Positions 36,068 through 44,547 of a stretch of DNA of 64,000 nt are shown piece by piece. Both the position numbers and the translations under genes were made by a program. The stretch spans positions 119,631 to 183,630 of the forward strand of contig JAAYYU010000042.1 of assembly GCA_012515235.1 (NCBI GenBank), given 5' to 3'. Below the pieces are notes generated by a model that was not told where the DNA came from, searched no databases, and saw only the letters and a list, made by a program, of their open reading frames with translations. The DNA comes from Candidatus Anammoximicrobium sp. (GTDB lineage: Bacteria > Planctomycetota > Planctomycetia > Pirellulales > Pirellulaceae). Positions within the stretch are counted from its first letter, which is position 1. Each line of letters starts with the position of its first letter.

Positions 36068-38317
36068 TCACGCGCCGAAGCGGAACGTGCCGCTCAGAGA
36101 CCGGACCAGGCGCCGCCCCAGCGACAAGGGAGCCAGGTGGATCCGGGCGCGGCCGATCGCGCCGGGCAGCAGCGGATGGTCGTGAGCGGCGAGCGACACT
36201 TTGGCTTGGTAGAAGACGCCAACCAATCGCGACTGGCCGTCGGCTTGCTTGGCGAGCGGCAACCGGCCTGCGGCGACCAGTTCCGGGGGGACCGCGTCGG
36301 CGTCGATTTGCGACAGCTGCTCGATCCGCCCGCTCAGGTATCGGCCGGGAAGCAGATCACACTGGATTCGAACCTGCTGCTGCGGCTGGACGAAGGCGAT
36401 TTCCGCCTGGTCGATCACCAGCAGGGCCTCCAGCGCGTGCGGGTCTCCCACCAGGCAAAACAGCGTGCCCGTCTCCAGGAAGGCCTCCCGGTTGGCTTGA
36501 TCCAGGGGCTGGCCGGTCCAAGAGCGCAATTCGGCCTCGGCCTTCGAGGGCGGCTGCCGGCGCGGGGGCAGGACGGTTCCGGCGGCGGGAGCGGTAAGCG
36601 TCAACCGTTGTTTCTCTTCCGCGCGTTTGCGCAGACGGTTTTCGATGTCCGCCAGCGCTTGCTCGGCGGTTGGGATCTCGGAACCGGCATCGCGGGCGCC
36701 GCGATTGGCTTGCTGAGCGCTGCGGCTTTTCAAACTCTGCAATTGGGACTGCAGCACCTCCCGCTGGCCCTGCAGTCGGGCGATCTCCAACAGCAGATCG
36801 GGGTTTTCCAGCCGCCCCAGGACGTCGCCGGGGCGAACCTCCGTGCCCGGCTCGACGGACCACGTGCACCGCCCTGGGACCGAAACGAACACTCGGTGAC
36901 CGTCCCGCAGTTGCACCACCGCCGGGACGGTGATCCGGTGCGGCAACGGCGTCACGAGCGCCGCGGCCAACAACACCGCCAGGCCTGTCACCGTCACCGC
37001 CGCTCGCAACTTGTTCACTTCCCGACTCCTGCCCGGCACACTCCAAAACCGGAACGTCCGCACCAGCGGCGCGGCCACGACGCCCGCGATCGTGAATACC
37101 GTAAGCAGTTGCGCCAGAACCTGCAAGCCGAGCGGCTCCAGCAACGCGTGGCAAAACCACAGAATCGCCGCGATCACCGCTATCCGATAGGCGAACGAAG
37201 CCACCGCATACAGCCGCAGCAGGTTCCCGTGTCGTTCGGGATACAGGGAGGGGCCGCCGGAGTCTCTGCCCAAGACCCACCGCCCCACCCGCCGCCACAG
37301 GGCCGCATCCGCCCGCTGTCGCAGATTGGGCACTTCCCACAGGTCGGCCAGCAGGTAATAGCCGTCGTACCGCAACAGCGGATTGCCGTTGAAGACCACC
37401 GTGCTGACCGAACCCACGAACATGACCTTCAGGCAGATTGCGTTCAGCATCCCCGGCCCGCTGAACCACCAGACGAACGTGCAGATCGCCGCCAGGCCCA
37501 GTTCGACCATCATTCCGGCGCCGCTGACCGCCATCCGCTGCCACTTGCCCGGCAGCATCCAGGCGTCCGAGACGTTGGCGTACAAGCACGGCGTGAACGC
37601 CAACAGCATCAGTCCGATTTCGTGGCAGTGGCCGCCGTAGTGCTTACAGGCCAAGGCGTGGCCCAGTTCGTGCAGGATCTTGCAGCCGGCCAGCGCCGCG
37701 GCGAGCCAGAGCCAATGCTCCGGCCGAAAGAAGGCTTCGAATTCCGGCAACCGGGCGCGAAACGTGTCGAACTGGACCAGCACCCAAACGGCCGCTGTGA
37801 CGACCAGCAGCAGCCACACGGCGAACGCCCACGCCGAGAACAGCCAGCGGACTTGGGGGTACAGCCAGTCCAACAGCGGCTCCGGATCGAGGCCGCGAAA
37901 ACGCAACGCCAGCGGATTGCCGAAACGTTCCAACCGTTGACGCCGCTGCGCCGCTTGCCGCTGTTGAAGCAGCACGTCCGCCTGGCCGGGAGCGTCCGCC
38001 ACGACCAGTCCTTCGCGATGCAGCAACGAGCAGAACGCCTGCAGTTGGCGATGCCCCAACTTGCGCGGCGGAAACTCCCGCTCGAATGCCGCCTGAATCT
38101 GGTCGGCCGAAGTCCGGCCGTCCAGTTGCTGCAGCACAAAAAACTCTTCGGGCCGCAGATGATAGTAACGCAGCGCCAGCGGATCTTTGACGCCCAGATA
38201 GGTCCGCCCGCCAAACGCCTGGACAAAGACGATCAGGTCGGAACGCTTGACCAGCGGCAGCGGGCGGGCGGCGGCGGATGCAGGCGGACTGGTCATGGGA
38301 ATTGGCGTCGGCGGCAT
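36068..38317 (-). CDS. Membrane M50 metalloprotease fused to an HlyD/biotinyl-lipoyl-like domain
   Basis: The protein has 749 residues. Residues ~25-130 form a winged-helix-like domain resembling PqqD-like carrier modules (LGVKDPLALRYYHLRPEEFF). Six or so membrane helices follow, with the zinc motif HELGH at 216-220 and the second M50 motif NPLLRYDGYYLLADLWEVPNL, given here as NPLLRYDGYYLLADL. From ~480 the chain becomes a HlyD-like adaptor: VPGRCTWSVEPGTEVRPGDVLG, a coiled coil of about 90 residues, then LTLTAPAAGTVLP. This architecture matches the 'putative peptide zinc metalloprotease' family found beside peptide export systems. No ABC transporter or peptide gene is nearby. The start (38317 or 38296) lacks a ribosome site on either choice. 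Confidence 0.85.
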   Translation of the reverse strand: MPPTPIPMTSPPASAAARPLPLVKRSDLIVFVQAFGGRTYLGVKDPLALRYYHLRPEEFFVLQQLDGRTSADQIQAAFEREFPPRKLGHRQLQAFCSLLHREGLVVADAPGQADVLLQQRQAAQRRQRLERFGNPLALRFRGLDPEPLLDWLYPQVRWLFSAWAFAVWLLLVVTAAVWVLVQFDTFRARLPEFEAFFRPEHWLWLAAALAGCKILHELGHALACKHYGGHCHEIGLMLLAFTPCLYANVSDAWMLPGKWQRMAVSGAGMMVELGLAAICTFVWWFSGPGMLNAICLKVMFVGSVSTVVFNGNPLLRYDGYYLLADLWEVPNLRQRADAALWRRVGRWVLGRDSGGPSLYPERHGNLLRLYAVASFAYRIAVIAAILWFCHALLEPLGLQVLAQLLTVFTIAGVVAAPLVRTFRFWSVPGRSREVNKLRAAVTVTGLAVLLAAALVTPLPHRITVPAVVQLRDGHRVFVSVPGRCTWSVEPGTEVRPGDVLGRLENPDLLLEIARLQGQREVLQSQLQSLKSRSAQQANRGARDAGSEIPTAEQALADIENRLRKRAEEKQRLTLTAPAAGTVLPPRRQPPSKAEAELRSWTGQPLDQANREAFLETGTLFCLVGDPHALEALLVIDQAEIAFVQPQQQVRIQCDLLPGRYLSGRIEQLSQIDADAVPPELVAAGRLPLAKQADGQSRLVGVFYQAKVSLAAHDHPLLPGAIGRARIHLAPLSLGRRLVRSLSGTFRFGA

Positions 38318-38457
38318 GCTCGAAAGACAACGCGCATGATATCGGCGGCCAGCGGAGGCTCACAAGTTTTCGGGCGGCAAGAAGTCCGACTTTTCCGAAA
38401 AAGGGGGTTGTCAGGTTCGCGGCGGCAGATCGCCGGGATCCCGAGGGCCGCGCCCTT

Positions 38458-38485
38458 TTGTGTTTGGCCGGAGGGTGGTTAGAAT
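38458..38485 (+). promoter_or_regulatory. Putative promoter of galU
   Basis: TTGTGT (38458-38463) and TAGAAT (38480-38485) are 16 bases apart, about 36 bases upstream of the galU start. The -10 matches the consensus at five of six positions. Confidence 0.4.
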
Positions 38486-38521
38486 AGGCTGGGCGCCCCA
38501 GGAAAATGAGGACCAAACGCT

Positions 38522-39445
38522 ATGACGATCGACATCGCCGTCGTGCCCGTGGCCGGGTTGGGAACGCGATTGCTGCCGGCGACCAAGAGCCAGCCCAAGG
38601 AGATGCTGCCCGTCGGCCGCAAGCCGGTGGCCCAGCACGTCGTCGACGAGCTGGCCGGCTCGGGCATCCGGCGACTGTTGTTCATCACGGGCAAGGGCAA
38701 GCACTCCATCGAGAACCATTTCGACATCGACGGGGAACTGGTGGCCTACCTGCGGGAGACGGGCCGCGAGCGGGAATTGGCCGAGTTGGACTTCGAACGC
38801 CAGGATCTGGAGTTCTTTTACACGCGGCAACGCCGCCAGCTGGGCCTGGGGCACGCCGTGCTGTGCGCCCGGCCGCTGGTGGGCGACCAGCCGTTCGTGG
38901 TCGCTCTGGGCGATTCGATCATCGGCATCAACGCCCAGTCGGACATCGTCCGCCGGATGATCGAGACGTTCGAGGCCAGCCGGGCGGATGTGGTGGTGGC
39001 GTTCGAGGAGGTCCCGCGCGAGGAAGTCTTTCGCTACGGCATCGCTCAGCCCCGCGGGCCGGTCGACGACGTGTTCGAGTTGGAGCGGTTGGTGGAGAAG
39101 CCGGAGATCGCGGACGCTCCCAGCAATCTGGCCGTCGCGGCGCGGTACGTGTTCAGCCCCGTGATCTTCGACAAGCTGGTCGAGACGCAGCCCGGCAAGG
39201 GCGGCGAGATTCAACTGACCGACGCGATTCAGCTGGTCCTGGAAAGCGGCGGCAAAGGGCTGGGGCTGCGGCTGCGCTCTCACGAACGCCGTTTTGACAT
39301 CGGCAATTTCGAGAGCTACTTCCGGGCCTTCTTCGAGTTCGCCCTGGCGGACGCCAAATTCGGTCCCCGTCTGCAACAATTCGTACGGACCCTGTTACCG
39401 ACATGCAAATTATCCGCCAGCCAGGATTCGCCCGCGCAGGCCTGA
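38522..39445 (+). CDS. galU: UTP-glucose-1-phosphate uridylyltransferase (GalU type)
   Basis: The 307-residue protein makes UDP-sugars from a sugar 1-phosphate and UTP. The nucleotidyltransferase signature is clear: VVPVAGLGTRLLPATKSQPKEML, of which GLGTRLLPATKSQPKEML is diagnostic, then KHSIENHFD, GLGHAVLCARPLVGDQPF, the metal aspartate in VALGDSIIG, VEKPEIADAPSNLAVAARYV and KGGEIQLTDAI. TGAGGA lies 10 bases before ATG 38522. Its last 43 bases overlap the start of the kinase gene at 39403, a coupling that suggests the two enzymes act in sequence, kinase product to UDP-sugar. With that partner, UDP-glucuronate rather than UDP-glucose may be the relevant product; this is inference. Confidence 0.93.
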   Translation: MTIDIAVVPVAGLGTRLLPATKSQPKEMLPVGRKPVAQHVVDELAGSGIRRLLFITGKGKHSIENHFDIDGELVAYLRETGRERELAELDFERQDLEFFYTRQRRQLGLGHAVLCARPLVGDQPFVVALGDSIIGINAQSDIVRRMIETFEASRADVVVAFEEVPREEVFRYGIAQPRGPVDDVFELERLVEKPEIADAPSNLAVAARYVFSPVIFDKLVETQPGKGGEIQLTDAIQLVLESGGKGLGLRLRSHERRFDIGNFESYFRAFFEFALADAKFGPRLQQFVRTLLPTCKLSASQDSPAQA

Positions 39446-40410
39446 TCGGAAACCCGTCGGACGGCTATTACGGCAAGACGATTTCGTTTCTGGTCAAGGA
39501 CTTCCACGCCGACGTGATCCTGTACGAGTGGGAAGACCTGGAGTTGATCCTCAGCCAAGAGGACCGCAGCCGCTTCCGTTCCGTCCGGGAACTGGCTCGC
39601 GACGTCCAACTGCACGGCTACTACGGCGGCGTGCGGCTGGTGAAAGCCACGATCAAAAAGTTTGTGGATTACTGCCTGAAGCAGCATTTGCCCCTGCACG
39701 ACCGGAATTTCTCGATCCGCTACGAGAGCAACATTCCACGGCAGGTCGGCCTGGCCGGTTCCAGCGCCATTATCGTCGCCACGTTGCGGGCCTTGATGGA
39801 GTTCTACGGCGTGGAGATCCCGCGGTACCTGCAGCCTTCGCTGGCGCTGGCCGTCGAGACCGAACAGTTGGGGATTGTCGCCGGCTTGCAGGACCGCGTC
39901 ATCCAGGTGTACGGCGGACTGGTCTACATGAACTTTGCTCCCGAGGTGATGCGCGAGGAGTGCGGCTATCGCTACGGCGTCTACGAGCCGCTGGACCCGG
40001 CGCTGCTGCCGCCGCTGTATCTGGCGTACAGCGAAGAGGAAGGCGAGCCGACGGAGGCGACGCACCGGCCCCTGCGCGTGCGATTCGAGCAAGGCGATCC
40101 GGACGTGGTGGCCGCCATGCAGAAGTTCGCCGGGCTGACCGACGAGGCCAGAAAAGCCTTGCTGGCCGGCGAGGGCAAACATCTCGCCCGCTTGATCGAC
40201 GAGAACTTCGACACGCGGCGGAGTATCTGCCAGTTGCAGCCGGCTCACTTGCGGATGGTCAAAACCGCGCGGCGGGCCGGGGCCAGTGCCAAGTTCGCCG
40301 GCTCCGGCGGCGCGATCCTCGGCACGTACCAGGACGAGGCGATGTACGCACGATTGAAACAGGACTTGCAGGCCATCGGTTGCCGGGTCCTGAAGCCGAC
40401 GATAGGGTGA
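39403..40410 (+). CDS. GHMP-family sugar kinase, glucuronokinase-like
   Basis: The 335-residue protein has the GHMP kinase ATP motif PRQVGLAGSSAIIVATL (about residues 110-126) and the C-terminal glycine motif FAGSGGAILG. The N-terminus ARAGLIGNPSDGYYGKTIS closely recalls plant glucuronokinases, which phosphorylate D-glucuronate at C1. The start overlaps the galU 3' end by 43 bases. The neighbouring nucleotidyltransferase would then turn the 1-phosphate into the UDP-sugar, the same two-step salvage route plants use. The match is from memory of motifs; other GHMP sugar kinases (for example fucokinase or heptose kinase) cannot be excluded. A hairpin terminator follows directly after the stop. 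Confidence 0.8.
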   Translation: MQIIRQPGFARAGLIGNPSDGYYGKTISFLVKDFHADVILYEWEDLELILSQEDRSRFRSVRELARDVQLHGYYGGVRLVKATIKKFVDYCLKQHLPLHDRNFSIRYESNIPRQVGLAGSSAIIVATLRALMEFYGVEIPRYLQPSLALAVETEQLGIVAGLQDRVIQVYGGLVYMNFAPEVMREECGYRYGVYEPLDPALLPPLYLAYSEEEGEPTEATHRPLRVRFEQGDPDVVAAMQKFAGLTDEARKALLAGEGKHLARLIDENFDTRRSICQLQPAHLRMVKTARRAGASAKFAGSGGAILGTYQDEAMYARLKQDLQAIGCRVLKPTIG

Positions 40411-40412
40411 AA

Positions 40413-40444
40413 GAAGCCTGGCGGTTTCCCATCCGCCGGGCTTC
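40413..40444 (+). terminator. Terminator of the galU-kinase operon
   Basis: GAAGCCTGGCGG and CCGCCGGGCTTC (one G-U pair) flank an eight-base loop, three bases after the kinase stop codon. The following TGTGT is only weakly T-rich. Confidence 0.65.
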
Positions 40445-40498
40445 TGTGTCAAGGTGCTTTCGAGATTCCCAGACGCCTGTTGAGGTGCGGAGAAATCC

Positions 40499-41422
40499 AT
40501 GACTGACCGCCTTCGATCCGCGGCCGCTCGTCGCGCCGGCCGGAGAACGTTCTTTCGCCAGACGAGTTGCCTGCTCGCCGCCGGGGCCGGTTGCCTCACC
40601 CGCGAGGCAACGGCCGCCGACGCCGATGGCCCCGCAGCCCCGCTCCTGCGGATCGGACTGCTGACCGACCTGCATTCTGCCGACAAGCCGGCGGCGGGCA
40701 GCCGGCACTACCGGGACAGCCTGGCCAAACTGGCGTCGGCCGGCGAGCAATTCGCCAAGGCCCGGACGGACTGCCTGGTGGAACTGGGAGATTGCATCGA
40801 CACGGCGATTTCTCGAGAAGCCGAAAAAGACGCCCTGCGCCGGATCCACGCCGCGTTGGCCGCGATTCCGAGCCCGTGCCACTACGTGCTCGGAAACCAC
40901 TGCGTCTCGGCGTTGACCAAGCCCGATTTCCTGGAGATCGTCGGCCAGGCCAAATCCTTCTATTCCTTCGACCTGGCCCGGTATCACTTGGTGATCCTGG
41001 ATGCCTGCTTCCGCAGCGACGGCGCGCCCTACGGCGGAAACAACTTCGACTGGAAGGATGCGAACGTCCCGCCAGAAGAAATCGCCTGGCTGCGCAGCGA
41101 CCTGCAGCAGACGACGCTGCCGACGCTCGTCTTCGTCCACCAGCGGTTGGACGTGACGCCGCCGTTGGGCATCAAAAATGCGCCGCAAGTGCGCCAAGTG
41201 CTGGAAGACTCGCAACGCGTGGCGGCGGTCTTCCAGGGCCACGACCATCACGGCGACGAGCGCCTGCTGAACGGCATTCCTTACTGCACGTTGCGAGCGA
41301 TGGTCGAGGGGCCCGGCCTGGACCATAACGCTTACGCGATTCTGGACGTCTTGCCGGGCGGCGAGCTGCGCGTCACCGGTTTCGGCCGCCAGCCAAGCTA
41401 TCGCTGGCAGCCTCGGTCCTGA
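40499..41422 (+). CDS. Exported calcineurin-like metallophosphoesterase
   Basis: The protein has 307 residues. GGAGAAATCC precedes ATG 40499. The N-terminus (RRAGRRTFFRQTSCLLAAGAG) is a twin-arginine-type signal. The phosphoesterase metal motifs are all present in order: TDLHSAD (D-x-H), VELGDCID (GD), VLGNHC (GNH), FVHQRLD and FQGHDHHGD (GHxH). It therefore hydrolyses a phosphate ester in the periplasm, of unknown identity. It starts 55 bases after the terminator of the galU-kinase unit, so it is probably transcribed separately. The stop faces the convergent nucleoside hydrolase gene 16 bases away. Confidence 0.87.
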   Translation: MTDRLRSAAARRAGRRTFFRQTSCLLAAGAGCLTREATAADADGPAAPLLRIGLLTDLHSADKPAAGSRHYRDSLAKLASAGEQFAKARTDCLVELGDCIDTAISREAEKDALRRIHAALAAIPSPCHYVLGNHCVSALTKPDFLEIVGQAKSFYSFDLARYHLVILDACFRSDGAPYGGNNFDWKDANVPPEEIAWLRSDLQQTTLPTLVFVHQRLDVTPPLGIKNAPQVRQVLEDSQRVAAVFQGHDHHGDERLLNGIPYCTLRAMVEGPGLDHNAYAILDVLPGGELRVTGFGRQPSYRWQPRS

Positions 41423-41437
41423 CGCCCGCTGTCCCCG

Positions 41438-42505
41438 CTACGGACGCTTGCCCGACGGTGGTTGGCTGGTCAGCATCACCAACGCTTCCTGGACACGCGC
41501 GACCTGCTCCGGGGAGGCGATCAAGTACCGGTGCCGGCCGTTGGCCTCCGGTTGGAAGCGGACAAAGCCGTCGTCCTCGACGATGACCCGGCCGGGCGGC
41601 GACAGGTCAAAATAGCCCCGGTCCGGCCGGACGGCGTACAGCACGCTCGTCAGGTCGTAGGTCGGCTGCCGGTTCTTCCGGCCCCGGTACAGGTCGTAGG
41701 CTTCGGCGACCGGATGGTGCGGCACGTAGCCGAAATCTTCCAAAACGCTCTCGGCCGGATACTGGATGGCGTTCCCAATTTCCCAGCCGCTGAAGACCAC
41801 CGGCGTGGGCCACCGGTGGATCACATGGCGGGCGTTGGGGACGTCGATCTTGACGTTGTACTCGCAGAAATGTCTCGCAGCCAGCTCCGGCGTGAACGCC
41901 CCCGCCATGATCGACAGCAGCTTGACCTTCTGCCCGACCAGCGTCTTGCCGTCCAGCGGCGAGTTGCTGTCCGGTTTGGAGTCCAGGAGCCGGGCCAGGT
42001 TGGTCGAAAAGCCCACCTGGACGATCACTACGGACCCGTCGGGCTGGCCGGCGAGGGTCTTCCGCAGCAGGCCGACGGCTTCGGGCGCGTCGGCGCCGCT
42101 CGTCAAGTCGTGCGGATAGCGGGGCCGGCCGCCGTCGCTGGCCGTGGCGAGTTGGCGGATGTACTTGTGGTCCTGCGGCGCCATGCCGTCGCGGACGACG
42201 CCGACGGGAATGTCGGGGCGACCGTAGAAGGTGTTGAGCAAATCGACGCAGGCGCCGGCGTACGGATTGTCTTTCGTCACGGTGACGGCCAGCAGTTCGC
42301 ACTGGCCCCGGTCGGCCAGGGCATGGATCACGGCCAGGGCCATGGCGTCGTCGACGTCGTTTCCGAGATCGGTGTCGAAGATCATGGCAACGGGCTGCGG
42401 TCGGCCGTCGTCGGCCACGGCGATCCCCGCCAGTGTCGCGAACGCCGCGACGACAGCCAGCAGTCGGCGGCCTGCGGCGCCCAAACGGTTGGAGCGGAAG
42501 TTCAT
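41438..42505 (-). CDS. Secreted inosine-uridine-type nucleoside hydrolase
   Basis: The protein has 355 residues. ATG 42505 follows GAGGAGA with an 8-base spacing and opens a signal peptide (RLLAVVAAFATLAGIAVA). The calcium-binding aspartate cluster FDTDLGNDVDDAMAL (residues 43-57) is the hallmark of nucleoside hydrolases, which split ribonucleosides into base and ribose. The rest of the fold is consistent: VTVTKDNPYAGACVDLLNTFYGR as far as VTVTKDNPYAGACVDLLN, and SIMAGAF. The C-terminal half is more divergent than in cytosolic enzymes, as is usual for exported planctomycete copies. The gene follows a DUF3237 gene on the same strand by 52 bases. Confidence 0.85.
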   Translation of the reverse strand: MNFRSNRLGAAGRRLLAVVAAFATLAGIAVADDGRPQPVAMIFDTDLGNDVDDAMALAVIHALADRGQCELLAVTVTKDNPYAGACVDLLNTFYGRPDIPVGVVRDGMAPQDHKYIRQLATASDGGRPRYPHDLTSGADAPEAVGLLRKTLAGQPDGSVVIVQVGFSTNLARLLDSKPDSNSPLDGKTLVGQKVKLLSIMAGAFTPELAARHFCEYNVKIDVPNARHVIHRWPTPVVFSGWEIGNAIQYPAESVLEDFGYVPHHPVAEAYDLYRGRKNRQPTYDLTSVLYAVRPDRGYFDLSPPGRVIVEDDGFVRFQPEANGRHRYLIASPEQVARVQEALVMLTSQPPSGKRP

Positions 42506-42557
42506 GCTTGGATTCTCCTCTTTCCTTGGTGCCCGACGCGGTGAAACGCCGGTTTGG

Positions 42558-43007
42558 CTACAGGACCTCGTACACGTCGAGCAAGACGTAGGATTTGAGC
42601 CGACCGCCCTTGGCAATCGCGATCATCTTGTTCAGCCAATCGTACTTGCCGGCAGGGGCCTCGAAGAACATCGCCTCGCGAAAATAGTACTCCGCGGGAT
42701 CGACTTCCACGCCGGACATAATCTTCGCAAACACCTCCGCGGAGGTGTGCCGAATCCCGTGCCCTTTCAATTGAACCGTGACGCCGTCGTCCGTCAGGAT
42801 GGTCACGCGGACGTCCAACTCCGCGACGCCGTCGCGGCGAATGAGCTGAAAATCGGCGCCGCCCGCCTGCAACACGCCCGAAATCCGCTCGCCGCTCAGC
42901 GTGCCTCCCGTGACGGGAATGAACAGCCGTTGGCCCAGCGGCCCGTCGATGATCTGGGGCGGATCGACATTTGCTTTCAATTCGAACAACGGCTTCAGTT
43001 CGATCAT
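42558..43007 (-). CDS. DUF3237 protein
   Basis: The 149-residue protein matches the DUF3237 pattern: LFELKANVDPPQIIDGPLGQR as far as ANVDPPQIIDGPLGQR, FIPVTGGTLSGERISGVLQAGGADFQ as far as VTGGTLSGERISGVLQAGG, YYFREAMFFEAPAGKYDWLN and the C-terminal FE-like YVLLDVYEVL. The family is a small beta-barrel without established activity. The start ATG overlaps the upstream gene's TGA (ATGA, 43004-43007), so it is translationally coupled to the ceramidase-like gene. There is no signal peptide, in contrast to both neighbours. Confidence 0.85.
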   Translation of the reverse strand: MIELKPLFELKANVDPPQIIDGPLGQRLFIPVTGGTLSGERISGVLQAGGADFQLIRRDGVAELDVRVTILTDDGVTVQLKGHGIRHTSAEVFAKIMSGVEVDPAEYYFREAMFFEAPAGKYDWLNKMIAIAKGGRLKSYVLLDVYEVL

Positions 43008-44443
43008 CGGGGGATCTTCTCCGGTGAAGACTTCGGAAGTGCCCGGCTGGCCTCGCGGACGGCCTGGACAAGCGTACGTTCCGCGTCGGCAGAGTAGAAG
43101 CCGATATCGGCGACCAGTCCGCGCGCTTCGTAGCCGCCTTCCGCTACGATGGTGGCGTCGGGCAGATAGCCGTCGACTTCGTTGGAATAGCCGGCCACCC
43201 AGAGACGGTCGGCGCCCAATTCGCGCCGGACCGAGCGGGCATAGCCCGACACGACCTCGCCGGACAGCGCGACCAGCGTCAAATCTCCGCCGAAGTGCCA
43301 GAGGGCCAGCGGATGCTGATGGTGCGAGGGCAACGGCCGCCCGCTGTCCAGCGCGGCCAGCATGCGTTTGGCGTTGTGGGCCAGCGTGCCCGTCATTTTT
43401 TCCAACTCGGCCCGCGGCGGGATCGGCTTGAGCGGCAGAGCCACTTCGGCGAACTTCACCCGCAACGGCCCGCGGACCGGCTCGAGCGGCCCCTTGGCGA
43501 CCCGGCCGACTTCGGCCGCCAGGCTCCGGCCTTGCAGGCGGACGTGCTTCTCTGCGTCGGGGCCGCAGCGCGGGTCGCTGTTGGCATCCGCGCCGCAGCC
43601 TTGCACGAACATGGCTTGGACGCCCGGATGGCTCGCCTCGACTTCCTCCTGGGCGAAACTGGCATAGTCGCCGGACAGCTTCAGATTCTCTTGCCCAAAG
43701 GTCACCGGATGGCAAGCACAGCCGAAGACAAGCCCGCGCACGGGTCCGCCGGGAGCGCTGACGCGGAGCACCGGCACCGTATCGTCGACCGGCTTGTCCG
43801 GGTTCGGCCCCATGCCGCGATAGCTGCCGTCCTCACGGTACAGCCGGCGATTGCGCACGAAATCGCAGCGGCCCGTGCCCCAGGCCAATTCGGCCGGCTT
43901 CAAGTCGGCCAGCGCGGCCAGCGTGACGTCCGCGATCTTCTCGTACAGCTGCGCCGTGTAAGCCAACGTCGCTTGCTGATCCTCGGCCGGCATGGGAACG
44001 CGGCTGAAGTCCGACGAGCCGATCATCGGACCGGAGTGCGTGTGCGAGAAGTTCACCAGCAACTGCCGCCGCGCCAGTCCCGTGCGCTGCGTCAGCCGGC
44101 CGAACAACGCGGCGGCTTCCGGCGCGCGAATCACGCACAGGTCGAGGGTGATCAGGACGGCCCGTTCCCCTCGCGAGTCTTCGATCGCCATGGCCTTGGC
44201 GTACAGGTCGTTCAGCTTGCCCTCAAACGGCCGGAATCGCGGCTGGCTGGCGTAGCCGTGAAGCCACAGAGGTTGTTCCGGCGTGATGCACACGCGGGCA
44301 AAGCCGACGCGCAACGCGTCCGGCCGCGCGGCTTCAGCCCGAACGCTGCCGCCGGAGAACGACGCCAGCGCGGCCAACGAGGCCGCCGACAAGGCCCGCA
44401 ACAGAAGCCCGGTGTGGAAACGACGGATCACATGCCTGTGCAT
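43004..44443 (-). CDS. Secreted neutral/alkaline ceramidase N-domain-like protein
   Basis: The protein has 479 residues. AAGGAG sits 6 bases before ATG 44443; a long signal peptide follows (LLRALSAASLAALASFSGGS). The mature part starts LRVGFARVCITPEQPLWLHGYA, in short VGFARVCITPEQPLWLHGYA, the typical entry of ceramidase-like planctomycete proteins. The metal-site segment VNFSHTHSGP and the later VFGCACHPVTFGQ, VQGCGADANSDP and ALSGEVVSGY match that family. Characterised members hydrolyse N-acyl sphingosine, but most planctomycete copies have unknown substrates. The DUF3237 gene is coupled to its stop codon. Confidence 0.83.
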   Translation of the reverse strand: MHRHVIRRFHTGLLLRALSAASLAALASFSGGSVRAEAARPDALRVGFARVCITPEQPLWLHGYASQPRFRPFEGKLNDLYAKAMAIEDSRGERAVLITLDLCVIRAPEAAALFGRLTQRTGLARRQLLVNFSHTHSGPMIGSSDFSRVPMPAEDQQATLAYTAQLYEKIADVTLAALADLKPAELAWGTGRCDFVRNRRLYREDGSYRGMGPNPDKPVDDTVPVLRVSAPGGPVRGLVFGCACHPVTFGQENLKLSGDYASFAQEEVEASHPGVQAMFVQGCGADANSDPRCGPDAEKHVRLQGRSLAAEVGRVAKGPLEPVRGPLRVKFAEVALPLKPIPPRAELEKMTGTLAHNAKRMLAALDSGRPLPSHHQHPLALWHFGGDLTLVALSGEVVSGYARSVRRELGADRLWVAGYSNEVDGYLPDATIVAEGGYEARGLVADIGFYSADAERTLVQAVREASRALPKSSPEKIPR

Positions 44444-44547
44444 CGAACACTCCTTATGCAGACTCGACTCGGATGGTGGGATTCAAACGCTCAGATCACC
44501 GGCTTGACCGTTCCGTCCGCCTGCGTTGGCGGCGGATCATCGTGCGC

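Noticed and set aside
44460..44530. Possible tRNA-like T-arm (GTTTGAATCCCACC on the minus strand)
   Set aside because: No acceptor stem, anticodon arm or D arm could be placed around it.
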